Source: Adiantum capillus-veneris
Lineage: Eukaryota > Streptophyta > Polypodiopsida > Polypodiales > Pteridaceae
Reading direction: 5' to 3'
Assembly: GCA_014529385.2 (NCBI GenBank)
Contig: CM043947.1
Location: 121,284,891-121,348,890, forward strand
Length of the DNA: 64,000 nucleotides
Of the stretch, positions 24,053 through 34,729 are shown in pieces; position 1 is the first letter of the stretch, and every line of letters begins with the position of its first letter. The notes under the pieces are model-generated. The model was given only the letters and a program-made list of their open reading frames with translations, was not told where the DNA came from and searched no databases. The translations under genes and the position numbers were made by a program.

Positions 24053-25838
24053 TGATAGCCGTTTTTTGGCTATTCAAAATTATCATAGTGAGCTACCTCA
24101 CCCTACAAAATTCACCCAAACACTATGGCTATCCCTACCGTTTCACTGTATATAGGCGTGTGTGAGTTAGGGTACTTTTTCCATATCTTCTTAAAAACCC
24201 TAAATTAGCTAGTCACTGGGCTAATTGAGTAAAAAAATAAAAAAAATAATACATATTATGGCCCATTTGTGTGTAATTATTTCATTATATATGTGGCCTA
24301 AATATAGGGATTTTTATAATTATTTTGATATTTATTTAAATATTTATACCTAGGTGTGTGTTTTATTAAATTTACCTTCTTTCATCCTCTTGCACCATAA
24401 GTATATTTTTTGCCAATATGTACATACTCTCACCTCATATTTTTCCTTTATACAAATCACTCCCACATTTTCACCCTCACCCTTGTGAAAACAAAAAATT
24501 GATTCCTACTCATTGGTCACGTTTATTATATTATTTACTTGCATACCTTTTCCTCGTTCACCCAAAATAATACAAAGAGGGACCATATCATATGATTCCA
24601 ATATCTTTCCATATCCATAATTCTTCCATATTTTTATTATTATTTTTACTCATTATTCTAACACCATGTGCTCATTGAGCTAAAATCCATGAATAGTCCA
24701 TACACTAGTCCCACCATGTATATATTTCTTTATTCACCAATAATCCTCCTCCATGCATGGGTCAAGGGCAACTTGGATGCTTTGTATTATGATATGACAA
24801 ACGAGGGGCTCACTCTTGGATGCATTGTACAAATTCAACAAAGGAGGGGGCCACTAAAAGGCTTTGCATGCATAAAAACAGGCTTTTTGGTGAGAATTTT
24901 GGCACCCATCTCCACTCCAAATTTGGAGCGGTGGTCAAAAGAGAAAATGTAGCCCACGCTTTGAATAATCATCTCAAATGTTTTCATGATTTTTGGAGCT
25001 ACCAACGGTGAGCTATGATTTTTTGAGTGGACCCCAGTCTGCCCACTTTTTTCACAAGTAGCCCATAGTCTTCTCTCACCTCTTTCCACACTTCTACACA
25101 CACACATTCCTCTCAATCCCTCACTCAAACCTACACCTTCAATGGTTTCTCTCACCTTCTTCACCATTAACCTCCCCTCTTACTTCCATAGCTCTCATAT
25201 GAGCTCTCCATGTACGTACACCATCTCTATGCCTCTCTCTATTATCTCCAAAGTACAGTTCCATCTTACTCCTTATATATATACATAAATTCAGCATGTG
25301 TACCATGCTTAACCTCTGCAAATCAAGAGATCTCATCAACGGAATTACCATTTTCATCACGATAATCAACCTTGGCGGCGGTGGCGTAAAGAAGGGAAGA
25401 CGAAGAAGAAGATTGATAGTCATTTTGAGAACCTACACAAGTAAGTCCAAAACTTCTTCAAGCTTCACCATCACAAGGATTTTCTCACTTCATTCAACCA
25501 TCCACCCCATTCTACCCATTGTAAATATTTCATTAACTTTCTAGTGATTACTAACACTAACCACTAACATACTAACACAAAATAGTATTGACCTAACCAT
25601 AAAAGACACCTCACCTCAAGACATGTACAAAGTAACTCTCTCTCTCTCTCCTTACTTTAAACTTTACTTTCACCTTATCTACCATCAATAATGCTCTCTT
25701 TTGAGCCCACATCCATGACTCAAGAAGACAAAGAAGGCCCGCAATGTTTTGATATTCAAAAAAATCATAATCCTGATTTGTTAGCTTGTAAATTAGGATT
25801 TCCAATAATCTTAATGAGGGTTCTCCAACCTATAAATA

Positions 25839-26160
25839 TGTTGAGATGTCGAGCTCTACACCTTGAGCTGGCATCCACTACGGGTCTTGGCCGCTTACGG
25901 CATTTACTCACTGGCGCGTTAGGTGACCGACACGGAGGATCTCTGCCAGTGATTCTACAGCTGGACTACACTTATAGTGCCAGCCTAGTACGCTTCTAGC
26001 AAGTTCACACTTAGTGACCGCATGTACATATGTGCTACTTTTCAGCTTTAGCACTTAGTCATTTTGTACTCTCTTTTCTGAGAAGAAGAAGAAGAAGCTT
26101 TCCATCTCTGTGTGCTTTGTGCTTGTCTTGTGTAGCTCTCTTGCATCCTCATTCTTTACA
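25839..26160 (+). repeat. 5' LTR of the copia element
   Basis: TGTTGAG...TTTACA, 322 bp, ending directly at the primer-binding site. It differs from the 3' copy only at 26001. An AGAAGAAGAAGAAGAAG purine repeat lies near 26080. Confidence 0.95.
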
Positions 26161-26172
26161 TGGTATCAGAGC
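26161..26172 (+). promoter_or_regulatory. primer-binding site of the copia element
   Basis: TGGTATCAGAGC starts at the first base after the LTR. This is the usual plant copia primer site, complementary to the 3' end of initiator methionine tRNA (established knowledge). Confidence 0.92.
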
Positions 26173-26433
26173 CTGGTGCAGGAAAGAGAGGCTAAGAGAG
26201 CAAGAGCATCACAATCCCTTCGTTCGCAATTCACAATCCCTTCGTTCGCACAAGTTTCTGAACAGGTCTCCAAAGTGCAGTATACAGAGATTTACTGTAC
26301 AAGTACAGTGGTTGTGAAACGCTTGATTGTGGACACTCGTTGAGTGTAGAAAGCGTTACAGGAACCACGATAGCAGGTTCAACAGATTTGCAGGTTTTTG
26401 CAGATTGCAGCTATTTTGTCTTAGTGCTTCAAG

Positions 26434-29400
26434 ATGTCTGATGGTTTCAGTCAGATTGTTACTGAGAAGCTTGAGAAAAATAACTACCCTGCATGGAAGT
26501 TCAGAATAACAAATGTCCTAAAAGGAAAAGGTTATTGGGACTATGTAGAAGGAGACAATGAAAAGGAACCAGAGATTCCCGAGGCAAATGCTACAGCAGA
26601 ACAAAGGAAAGCTTTGAGGGACTGGCAACAAGGCCAGAGCAAAGTGATGTATTGGCTGTCTATGAGCATCACAGATGGCATGATGGGCTATCTACAGGAT
26701 GCTGAAACCCCCGCCATTGCATGGAGAAACTTAGGCAGAGTGTTCGAGGTGAACACCAAGGCCAGGAAGCTTCAACTAAAGTCGGAGCTAAATTAGGTTA
26801 AGAGGAACAACCTCTCAATCAATGATTATGCCTTGAAGATCAAGAGTATCATTGAGGCTCTTGGATCTATTAAAGTCTCAGTGGAAGACGATGACATTGT
26901 CCGTGCATGCTTGGATGGTCTAGGAGATGAGTATGTACATTTTAGGTCTTCCATGAATACAAGAGACGACATCCCCGTGTTCCAAGATTTGATTTCTATG
27001 CTTATTCTTGAGGAGAAGAACCTTGACACATCTTCTTCTCATGGCAGAAATAATTCTGAACAGGCCTTCTATTCTAACTCCAACAGAGGGAGAGGTAGAG
27101 GTCGTGGTCGAGGCCCAAGGGGTTGCAGGGGCCAATTTCTGGAAGGTCAATCAAATCAAAACAATACAGGTGGCAGGGGAAACCAGTCTCAAGGCAGGGG
27201 GAGTCAAAGAGGTCGTGGTGCAGGATCAAGCAGGCAGCAACATACTCCAGATACTAGAGAATGTTGGACTTGTGGTGAAAGAGGTCACATGTCACGTGAC
27301 TGTCCAAAGGGAAAAGCAAGTAGAAAGAGAGAACAGGGCAACTATGCATCTACTAGCAGAGATGCAGATGACAGCAAAAACGAGCGCATGTTTGTTATGC
27401 AACATGTAATGAATACAATGACTGCAGAGAATTCCACCCAAGATGATGTTTGGTATGTGGATTCAGGTGCCTCTAATCACATGACGTCTCGTGGAGAGTG
27501 GTTTAGAGATATGCGCAAACCAGATGTGTCAGGCTTTGTGCAGACAGGAGATGATACAGCTCACCCCATTGCTCATGTAGGGGACATACCTCTAAATACG
27601 AAGAGTGGGAAATCAAAGTACTTAGCAGATGTACTTCATGTCCCAAACATTACAAAGAATCTTGTTTCTGTTGGACAAATGGTTGAGCAGGGTTTGCAGG
27701 TTCGCTTCAATCCAAATGGCTGTTATGTAGAAGATTTCCAGAATGGCTGTAAGCTGATCACAGAGGGCAAATGTGTGGGCAGAATGTTTACGCTGAATGT
27801 AGACATGCCTGAGGTAAAAGCTGCATTATTTGCACAGGGCACAGGTGTTGTGGCTGATGTTGACATTTGGCACAAACGCATTGGCCATGTCAATGAGCAG
27901 AGATTGCGCAGCATGCAATCAAAACAGATTGTAAAAGGTTTGCCCAAATTCAAGGTGGATGGTATGCATAAAGTGTGTGCAGCATGCCAGTTTGGAAAAC
28001 AGTCAAAGGGCTCATTTCCACATGAGCGCAATGTATGTAAAAAGCCACTTGAGGTGGTGCACACAGATGTTTGGGGTCCAATCGATACTTCAAGTATACA
28101 TGGTTGCAGGTATTATGTCTCTTTCATTGATGACCATACAAGGAAAGTATGGGTCTACTTCATGCGTAACAAAAGTGAAGTGTTTGGTCACTTTCAAGAC
28201 TTCAAAGTCATGATTGAGAAGGAGACAGATATGCAAATCAAGACATTGAGGTCAGATGGAGGGGGAGAGTACTTCTCCAATGATTTTTCAGATTTTCTGC
28301 AAATGCATGGTATACACAGGCAGTTTACATGCAGATATACTCCACAGCAGAATGGGGTCGCAGAAAGGAAAAACAGGCACATTGCAGAGGTTGCACGTGC
28401 ATTGATGAATGAGAAGAACATGCCTCATCATTTCTGGGCTGAAGTTGTAAATACAGCTGTGTACATTATGAACAGGACACCTACAGCTGCGGTGCATGAT
28501 GTAACACCTGAGGAAAAGTTTACAGGTACAAAACCTGATTTGGCACACTTGAAAGTGTTTGGCTGCATAGCTTACGTGCATGTACCAGATGAGTTGCGTA
28601 GGAAATTGGATCCTAAAGCAGAGAAATGTATTCTTGTGGGATATTCCCTTGAACAAAAGGGGTACAGATGCTACAATCCTACTACACGAGAATTACGAGT
28701 GAGCAGAGATGTAGTCTTTGATGAGATGAGCAGCTGGTACAGTAATGCACATGGCACTATTGGGGCTGATGTAAAAGATGATGTGGTTGTACAAAATGTG
28801 AGGCCACAGTCACAGGTTTTGAGTGGACCACAAGAGTCCTCTTCTCGTGGCTCTGTTGAGAAACCATGGAATGGTAGACTACGTACGCAGGTTACTCCAC
28901 CAACAGGTACAGGGAATGTATCACGAAAAGGAAAGGAAAAGGTTGATGAACCTCCCTTTATGGTTGATGCATCATCAGGTTTTTCACATGTAGACATGGA
29001 TTCAGATGGTTCTGAACAAAGTCTTGATGAGGAATTTGGAATTCCGGCTGTCAGGACACCTGGTGTAAGGAAAGTACAAGAAGATGCTAGAGGGCAAAGG
29101 AGTGACCCAAGACCGTGCAGATCTAATAGAGTCAGAAATCCAGTTCAGAAATTGACTTATGATGGGTATCTAGCGCATCACCAAGCCTACATGGCTAAGG
29201 TGATACAGGATGTGGAGCCCACATGTTTTGAGGATGCAGTTGGAAATGTGCATTGGGATGATGCAATGAATGAAGAGATGGCTGCATTGGAAGCAAATGA
29301 CACATGGGAGTTGGTGCCATTGCCAAGTGGCAAGAAAGCTATTGGCTGTAAATGGGTGTATAAAACCAAGCATAAGGCTGATGGTAACATTGAGCGTCAC

Positions 29401-30783
29401 AAGGCAAGGCTGGTCGCAAAGGGTTATGCACAGACGTATGGCATAGACTATGAGGAGACCTTTGCTCCAGTGGCAAAGATGACGGCAGTGAGAGCTGTCA
29501 TAGCAGTGGCTGCATCTAGAGGATGGATTATGCATCAAATGGATGTAAAGAATGCCTTCTTGAATGGTGAGTTGCAAGAGGAAGTGTATATGGATCAGCC
29601 ACCTGGTTATGTCGATCCAGGTTACCCAGATTATGTATGCAGACTTCTCAAAGCTTTGTATGGTTTGAAGCAGGGCTCTAGAGCATGGTATGACAGGATT
29701 GCCAAGTATCTTGTCAGTATTGGTTTTAGGAGAGCTCATGCTGATCATTCACTCTATGTACGTGAGAGTGATGTGGGGATTGTGGTCATTACCATATATG
29801 TAGATGACCTTATTATTGTTGGTGACAATGCTATGGAGATTGACCATGTGAAGGGTCTTCTCAAACAGGAGTTTGAAATGAAAGATTTAGGCGAGTTGCG
29901 CTACTTTCTTGGCATTGAAGTGATCAGGACTCCAGAGGGTGTATGGCTATCACAGAGACAGTATGCTTTGGACATGTTGTCAAAGTATGGTATGGCTGAT
30001 TGTAAGCCAATTTCTATTCCCTTGGATGTGAATGCAAAGCTGAGTGCAGAGAAGGGTGATGTTGTTGAGGATGTCAACATGTACAGGAAGATTGTGGGTT
30101 GTCTAATCTACTTGACTATCACGAGGCCAGACTTGAGCTACACAGTAGGCTTGGAGAGTCAGTTCATGCAACTTCCGAGGAAGCCACATTTGGATGGAGT
30201 ACGACGCACACTTAGGTATGTGCAAGGTACTCTTGACTACGCATTGTTCTATGTAGCAGATGCACCATTAGCATTGTATGGGTATACAGATGCAGATTGG
30301 GCAGGTAGCATTGTTGATAGGAGATCTACGAGTGGCTTCATGTTCTCTTTTGGGAGTGCTGTTGTTACTTGGAGCAGCAAAAAGCAGCCTACGGTTGCTT
30401 TATCGAGCACAGAGGCCGAGTACAGAGGTGCAGCAGTTGCGGCGTGCGAGGTAGCTTGGCTACGCACATTACTTGAGGACTTGGGAGTGCAGGTGGACCA
30501 GCAGATTTTCATCCATTGTGACAACCTTAGCAGCATGCAGTTGGCTAGGAACCCAGTGTTCCATGCCAGGACCAAACACATAGAGGTCCATTACCACTAC
30601 GTTCGAGAGCGAGTGTTGGCGGGTGACATCGACTTGGCCTACATCAGCACAGAGGAGCAGATAGCGGATATCTTTACCAAGGCCCTCGGAGCCGAGAAGC
30701 TTCGACGTTTCTGGACTATGCTTGGACTCTGCGACATGCAGAGCTCGAGGGGGAGTGTTGAGATGTCGAGCTCTACACCTTGA
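26434..30783 (+). CDS. copia Gag-Pol polyprotein with one internal stop
   Basis: ATG at 26434 (MSDGFSQIVTEKLEKNNY) opens a frame of 1,449 codons to TGA at 30781-30783, 28 bases inside the 3' LTR. It is broken only by TAG at codon 121, in a context where Gln is plausible. Order: gag (1 to about 270), CCHC knuckle (277-290, CWTCGERGHMSRDC), retropepsin with V-D-S-G-A-S (Asp 343), GAG-pre-integrase H/C module (IWHKRIGHVNEQRL), integrase D545, D608, E644 with a 35-residue gap, RT with YVDD at 1122-1125, RNase H with TDADWAG and SSTEAEY. This protease-integrase-RT order defines Ty1/copia. A downstream ATG at 26833 would bypass the stop but lose the gag N-terminus. Confidence 0.93.
30745..30755 (+). 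promoter_or_regulatory. polypurine tract of the copia element
   Basis: CGAGGGGGAG lies immediately before the 3' LTR and inside the end of the coding frame. It would prime plus-strand synthesis. Confidence 0.85.
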
Positions 30784-31077
30784 GCTGGCATCCACTACGG
30801 GTCTTGGCCGCTTACGGCATTTACTCACTGGCGCGTTAGGTGACCGACACGGAGGATCTCTGCCAGTGATTCTACAGCTGGACTACACTTATAGTGCCAG
30901 CCTAGTACGCTTCTAGCGAGTTCACACTTAGTGACCGCATGTACATATGTGCTACTTTTCAGCTTTAGCACTTAGTCATTTTGTACTCTCTTTTCTGAGA
31001 AGAAGAAGAAGAAGCTTTCCATCTCTGTGTGCTTTGTGCTTGTCTTGTGTAGCTCTCTTGCATCCTCATTCTTTACA
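30756..31077 (+). repeat. 3' LTR of the copia element
   Basis: 322 bp, identical to the 5' copy except G at 30918. Followed by AAATA, the right target-site copy. The last codons of the polyprotein overlap its first 28 bases. Confidence 0.95.
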
Positions 31078-31925
31078 AAATAGGCTCCTCTCCTTCTTGT
31101 AAAATAACCTCCAACATCTCACATAGCACCCCAACACTCTATGCGTGAGGAGAGACTTAGGTGTACCAACCACTTGTGAGCTTCACTCTTGGTGTGAGAG
31201 AAGCCTTCGAGCTACACATTGCACGTGAGAGAGCGTGAGTTCCACAAATCTCAAAACCACTATTGTATATTCTCCTTCATCATCAATAAATTGAGGTTTG
31301 GTGCATCAAAGGCGTGATTCGACGATCAAATCTTCGTCCTTCCATTAGTGCAATACGGTTTGATGAATTCAAGGTGACTTGTGTATTTTGAGTTTCTATC
31401 GGTTGATCTTGATTTTAGAAAGTGTTTTAGTGTGTTTTTCATTGCCAATTTTGTTTCCATTGTAAGAGGGTATTATGGTGAGAGGTCTCCCACACCCTAA
31501 GACAGTGTGTGTGTGTTTTGGTAATGTTTAGCAATGACTAAGCATAGAGTGATTTTTTATACAAGTTCTACGATAGCATCATAATGAACCATCTCCATTT
31601 GCAAGTCACAAATAAGGTATTACGCAAGATCCTTTTCTCTCTCTCTCTCTTCCCTTTGCTCTAGCTCTCTCTGGTCCATTTTGTGTGTGTCTTGGTGTGA
31701 GGTTGCTTGTGTGTGTTGTGTGGTGCATCTTCTTGGTTGTACCAAAATCTCTCTTGCGTCCTAGTTTGCATACCATAACTAGGTGATGCCCCTATCTTGT
31801 TGGGTTTGGATGTGGATTTGTTGTTTTGTTGTGCTTGTGGTTGCCCCAGCCCCAATTGAGCAGCATGGGAGCCTTGAGGGGTGTTTAGAGGTCGCCTTTC
31901 TTGTTGCCCGCCTCGGACCGTCTCC

Positions 31926-33355
31926 CTATGTATGCTGACACACATGATTATGCTAACAATTGTACTATATGTAGTGCCAAATGGTCGGTGGATCACGCGA
32001 CATTGTTTCAAGTAAACATTGCACCTGCATGGAGTCAATATATCATTGATTTCTTAACAACAAGGACATTTCTTGAAAACATAAGAAAAAGGCGGAAAAG
32101 GGCTATAGAGTTGGAGGCTCGCGACTTTAATTTAATTGGGAATAAACTCTATAAGCGAGGAAAGGACAATCAACTTAGAATCTGTGCAAGTGAAAGTGAA
32201 TACCTGCTGATTCTAGAAAACGCACATGGAGGAATAAGTGGAGGCCATTTTTCAAGCGATAAGACGACAAAAATTATCTTAACCGCGGGAATATGGTGGC
32301 CTACATTGCATATGGATGCTGAGGAGTTTGTAAAGCGTTGTGACACATCTCACGGCACCAAGGTGCAGATAAAGAGAGATGAGATGCCACTACGGCCAAT
32401 GATGGGAGCAAAGGCATTTGCAAAATGGGGCATCGATTTTGTGGGGCCTATTTCACCCCTTGCATATGGCACCCATACCCAATATATAATTGTGGCTACG
32501 GACTATCTCACAAAATGGGCGGAAGCCAAGGCAACACAAAAGAAGATGCAAGAACCATTGCACAATTTATGTATGAGAATGTCTTTGTACGATACAGATT
32601 ACCAATAGAAATTGTCAGTGATCGAGGAACACATTTTCTTAATGAAGTCATTGAATATATGCTAGAAGAATTCATGGTCATACATAGAAAATCTGCTCCC
32701 TATCATCCACAGGCAAATGGACAAGCTGAGGCCACAAATAAAACACTATACACTGTTCTGACTAAAATTGTATCAGAGTGAAGGACAGACTGGGATGAGC
32801 AGTTACACTCAACACTATGGGCATACAGGGTAGCTTACAAAACATCAATCGGTGACACCGTACAACATGGTGTTTGGACTAAACGCTATATTACCCATAG
32901 AGTTTTTAATTCCAACTCTACGCGTAGCAAAACACTTAGAATGGATAGGGCATGAGCTCTCTTCAAGAATAGATGATCTTGAAAAGCTATATGAACTCCG
33001 ATTGAGAGCTGTAGCTTTGATCTATGCTAAAAAGAGAAGACAAAAAGAGTTTTTTGACAAGCATGTGCGCACGAAAGAGTTCAAAACAGATGATTATGTA
33101 CTTGTTTATACCTTAAAGCAACATGCCAAGAAACTTAAAAAGCGAAGGATGAGACCCTTTGTGATTAGTGACTTATCACAAAGTGCAGCTGGCAAACTTG
33201 CTACATTAGCAGGAGAAGAAATGCCAAATTGGATTAGTGGTTGTCGATTAAAAAAATATCATTTACCACTAACACAGGATATGCTTCAACAAATCCATCA
33301 AGAAAAAGAACGGATGAAAGAGAAACAGAGGGTACGAGAAGAGGCCCAAGCATAA
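31926..33355 (+). pseudogene. integrase of element B
   Basis: Resumes right after element C: NNCTIC completes the first zinc module, then a linker, KLYKRGKDNQLRIC and ENAHGGISGGHFS begin a second HHCC module that ends C-D-T-S, so its last Cys is now Ser. The catalytic core has GIDFVGP, IVSDRGTHF and QANGQAE, giving D, D and E. The frame moves by one phase near 32545 and returns near 32850, with a TGA at about 32779, so the copy is dead. The C-terminal region (KRRQKEFFDKHV, then MPNWISGCRLKKYHL) is rich in Lys/Arg and ends without a chromodomain. TAA at 33353-33355 is not the end of homologous coding: the frame continues into a second protease domain. Confidence 0.82.
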
Positions 33356-33811
33356 GCAAAAGAACGCATTGCAAAAAGATGACTTCTACGACAACAACAA
33401 CAATGTGGATCACCGTTGCGAATAAATGCTATTCGACTAAAGAATTTTGGTGAAGACACAGTGGAGCCAATAATTGTAGTCAAAGTGGGTAGCAATCAAG
33501 TTGAATTGACGGCCTTGCTTGATTCTGGAGCTCAAGAAAATGTGATCTCTTACAAATTATACAAACAGCTCAAGACCAAAGATCAACTATATCCTACTCC
33601 ACAAGTGCTAGAAAGTAGTACATCACATTCGCTAAAAACATTGGGCTGGACTATATTGCATATACAAATACATCAATATATTTACCCACACAAGTTTTAT
33701 GTGGTTGAGGATGAAAGCACACTACACCCCATGTTGTTGGGACAACCTTGGCAAAAAGAGTATAATGTGCAGATATCAAAATTCAGCATGCACAAGAACA
33801 ACAGGTGGTAG
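33356..33811 (+). pseudogene. second retropepsin-like domain of element B, after integrase
   Basis: In the same frame as the integrase C-terminus, past the TAA at 33353 and a TGA near 33380. It encodes VEPIIVVKVGSNQVELTALL, then D-S-G-A-Q-E-N (Asp codon near 33523), and later MLLGQPWQKEYNV. The D-S-G loop and the hydrophobic-G-x-P motif about 80 residues later are the two marks of a retropepsin fold. It is clearly different from B's first protease at 13266-13753. No LTR, primer site or other boundary separates it from the integrase. A role is not known; a foreign insertion cannot be excluded from one copy. Confidence 0.6.
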
Positions 33812-34553
33812 CCTTTGCTCAACAACCCCGAAAGAACCAGATGGCAGCAACACGATCACTAGATAAAGAGCCAAAAGGATGGGTGCCACTAAAGAACAAC
33901 ACTATACCCATGGCAACCAAACTGGGAACTGCCAACCATGTTCACTCCAAACATAAAACAACAGAGACAGTAGTGCAAAGATCAAGGTTAGCTACACGTG
34001 AAAAACAAGTATGGGTGTGGAAGGATAGAGGTGACATGGCATACAAACCACAATACAACCAAAGAAGACAACACGAGAACACATTTCAACCAACAAACAA
34101 GGGGATAAAAAAGATATGGATCCCAAAGAGAATGCTCAATAACAACTTAAATGCATTTGGATCCTGAAACCAAAGCAATACGAACTCCCTTCAGTAGAAG
34201 CAACATCGGCATGCAGACACACACTACATATGAAACCGACAAAAAGATCTCTGTGGATGCAGATCAGCAGCACAACAATGAAAACCACGAATGTGGCCAT
34301 AAACCTCCAAAAACCTCCAAAACAAAGCTACAAATGGAAAGCAAAAGAGACAAAGACTATGGCCAATTCTGCCATGACAATTCTCTCCAAGGAGACAACC
34401 ATGGCCATATCGACAGTAGTGGCAAACCAAGCGACTTTTGTAAGAAAGACGATCAAACAGAGAGCTGTAGAGTTAAAACTTTTACTTGCAAATAAAATGC
34501 GCCAACCAAATCAACAACAAACAGGAAACCTTGACGTCGAATGCCAATAAGCA
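33781..34553 (+). pseudogene. basic 3' tail of element B, unrecognised
   Basis: After a phase shift near 33780, an open stretch rich in Gln, Asn, Lys and Thr includes KQVWVWKDRGDMAYKPQYNQ and KKIWIPKRM, stops at 34165, and a similar Lys/Thr-rich frame runs 34230-34550. There is no hydrophobic segment or signal peptide, so it is not an envelope-like gene. Its bias toward basic residues would suit nucleic-acid binding; that is an inference. Confidence 0.4.
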
Positions 34554-34715
34554 TCTTGCTTATTTCCTCCTCTTGCACAACATTGATTTTTTCATGCATT
34601 GACCCAGTATGCATCATATAGGGCCACATTACACGGTCAAGCATTAGCACAATTTTTAACCCATGCATGGCACATACATCAGGGCGATACCTTTTCGTCC
34701 GGGAGGACTCCAACT

Positions 34716-34729
34716 AGGAGGGGGGGAGG
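34716..34729 (+). promoter_or_regulatory. polypurine tract of element B
   Basis: AGGAGGGGGGGAGG preceded by CCAACT. The same CTAGGAGGGGGGGAG stands before the LTR at 41974. Here, however, the next bases are not TGTTAGCGG but GCATTCTC, so B's 3' LTR is either of another type or has been replaced. Confidence 0.65.

Larger units (their letters stand above)
25839..31077 (+). mobile_element. Ty1/copia retrotransposon, nearly intact
   Basis: 322-bp LTRs (25839-26160 and 30756-31077), primer site, one gag-pol frame and polypurine tract. The flanking 5-mers AAATA at 25834-25838 and 31078-31082 are identical, a perfect target-site duplication. The LTRs differ at a single base (A at 26001, G at 30918), so insertion is recent compared with everything else here. 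One in-frame stop in gag (26794-26796) is the only visible coding defect. It sits in the 3' LTR of element C. Confidence 0.95.
16467..31924 (+). mobile_element. Ty3/gypsy Tat-like element C, nested in B
   Basis: LTR (16467-18038), primer site, gag, protease-RT-RNase H-aRNase H-integrase, polypurine tract, and a 3' LTR (24053-31924) carrying the copia insertion. Flanks read ACTAT before and CCTAT after, so a 4-5-bp target duplication is visible. B's reading frame resumes immediately afterwards. Stops at 21018 and 22881 and gag frameshifts make it inactive. Same domain order as A and E. Confidence 0.88.
24053..31924 (+). repeat. 3' LTR of element C, split by a copia element
   Basis: 24053-25838 and 31083-31924 together make one LTR of about 2.6 kb; 25839-31082 is the copia element plus one target copy. 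The left part matches 16467-17538 and the right part from 31434 matches 17541-18038. The stretch 25131-25838 plus 31083-31433 is found only in this copy. Open frames in it show no domain. Confidence 0.85.
9212..34729 (+). mobile_element. Ty3/gypsy element B, interrupted by element C
   Basis: Plus-strand gag (9646-11585), protease (13266-13753), RT (14700-15327), RNase H (15328-16263) and a first zinc module cut at 16466. After element C it resumes at 31926 with the rest of that module, a second zinc module, integrase, a second retropepsin-like domain and a basic tail, then a polypurine tract (34716-34729). The frame on the two sides of C joins without loss. B has a single conventional RNase H with D, E and D present, unlike A, C and E. 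Many stops and several frameshifts show an old, dead copy. Its 3' LTR is not recognisable after 34729. Confidence 0.8.

Noticed and set aside
26794-26796. Programmed readthrough of the TAG in the copia gag
   Set aside because: It lies early in gag, not at a gag-pol border, and the following bases are not a known readthrough context. A simple mutation is more likely.
33781-34553. Possible envelope-like gene after the integrase of B
   Set aside because: The product is basic and polar with no signal peptide or membrane segment.
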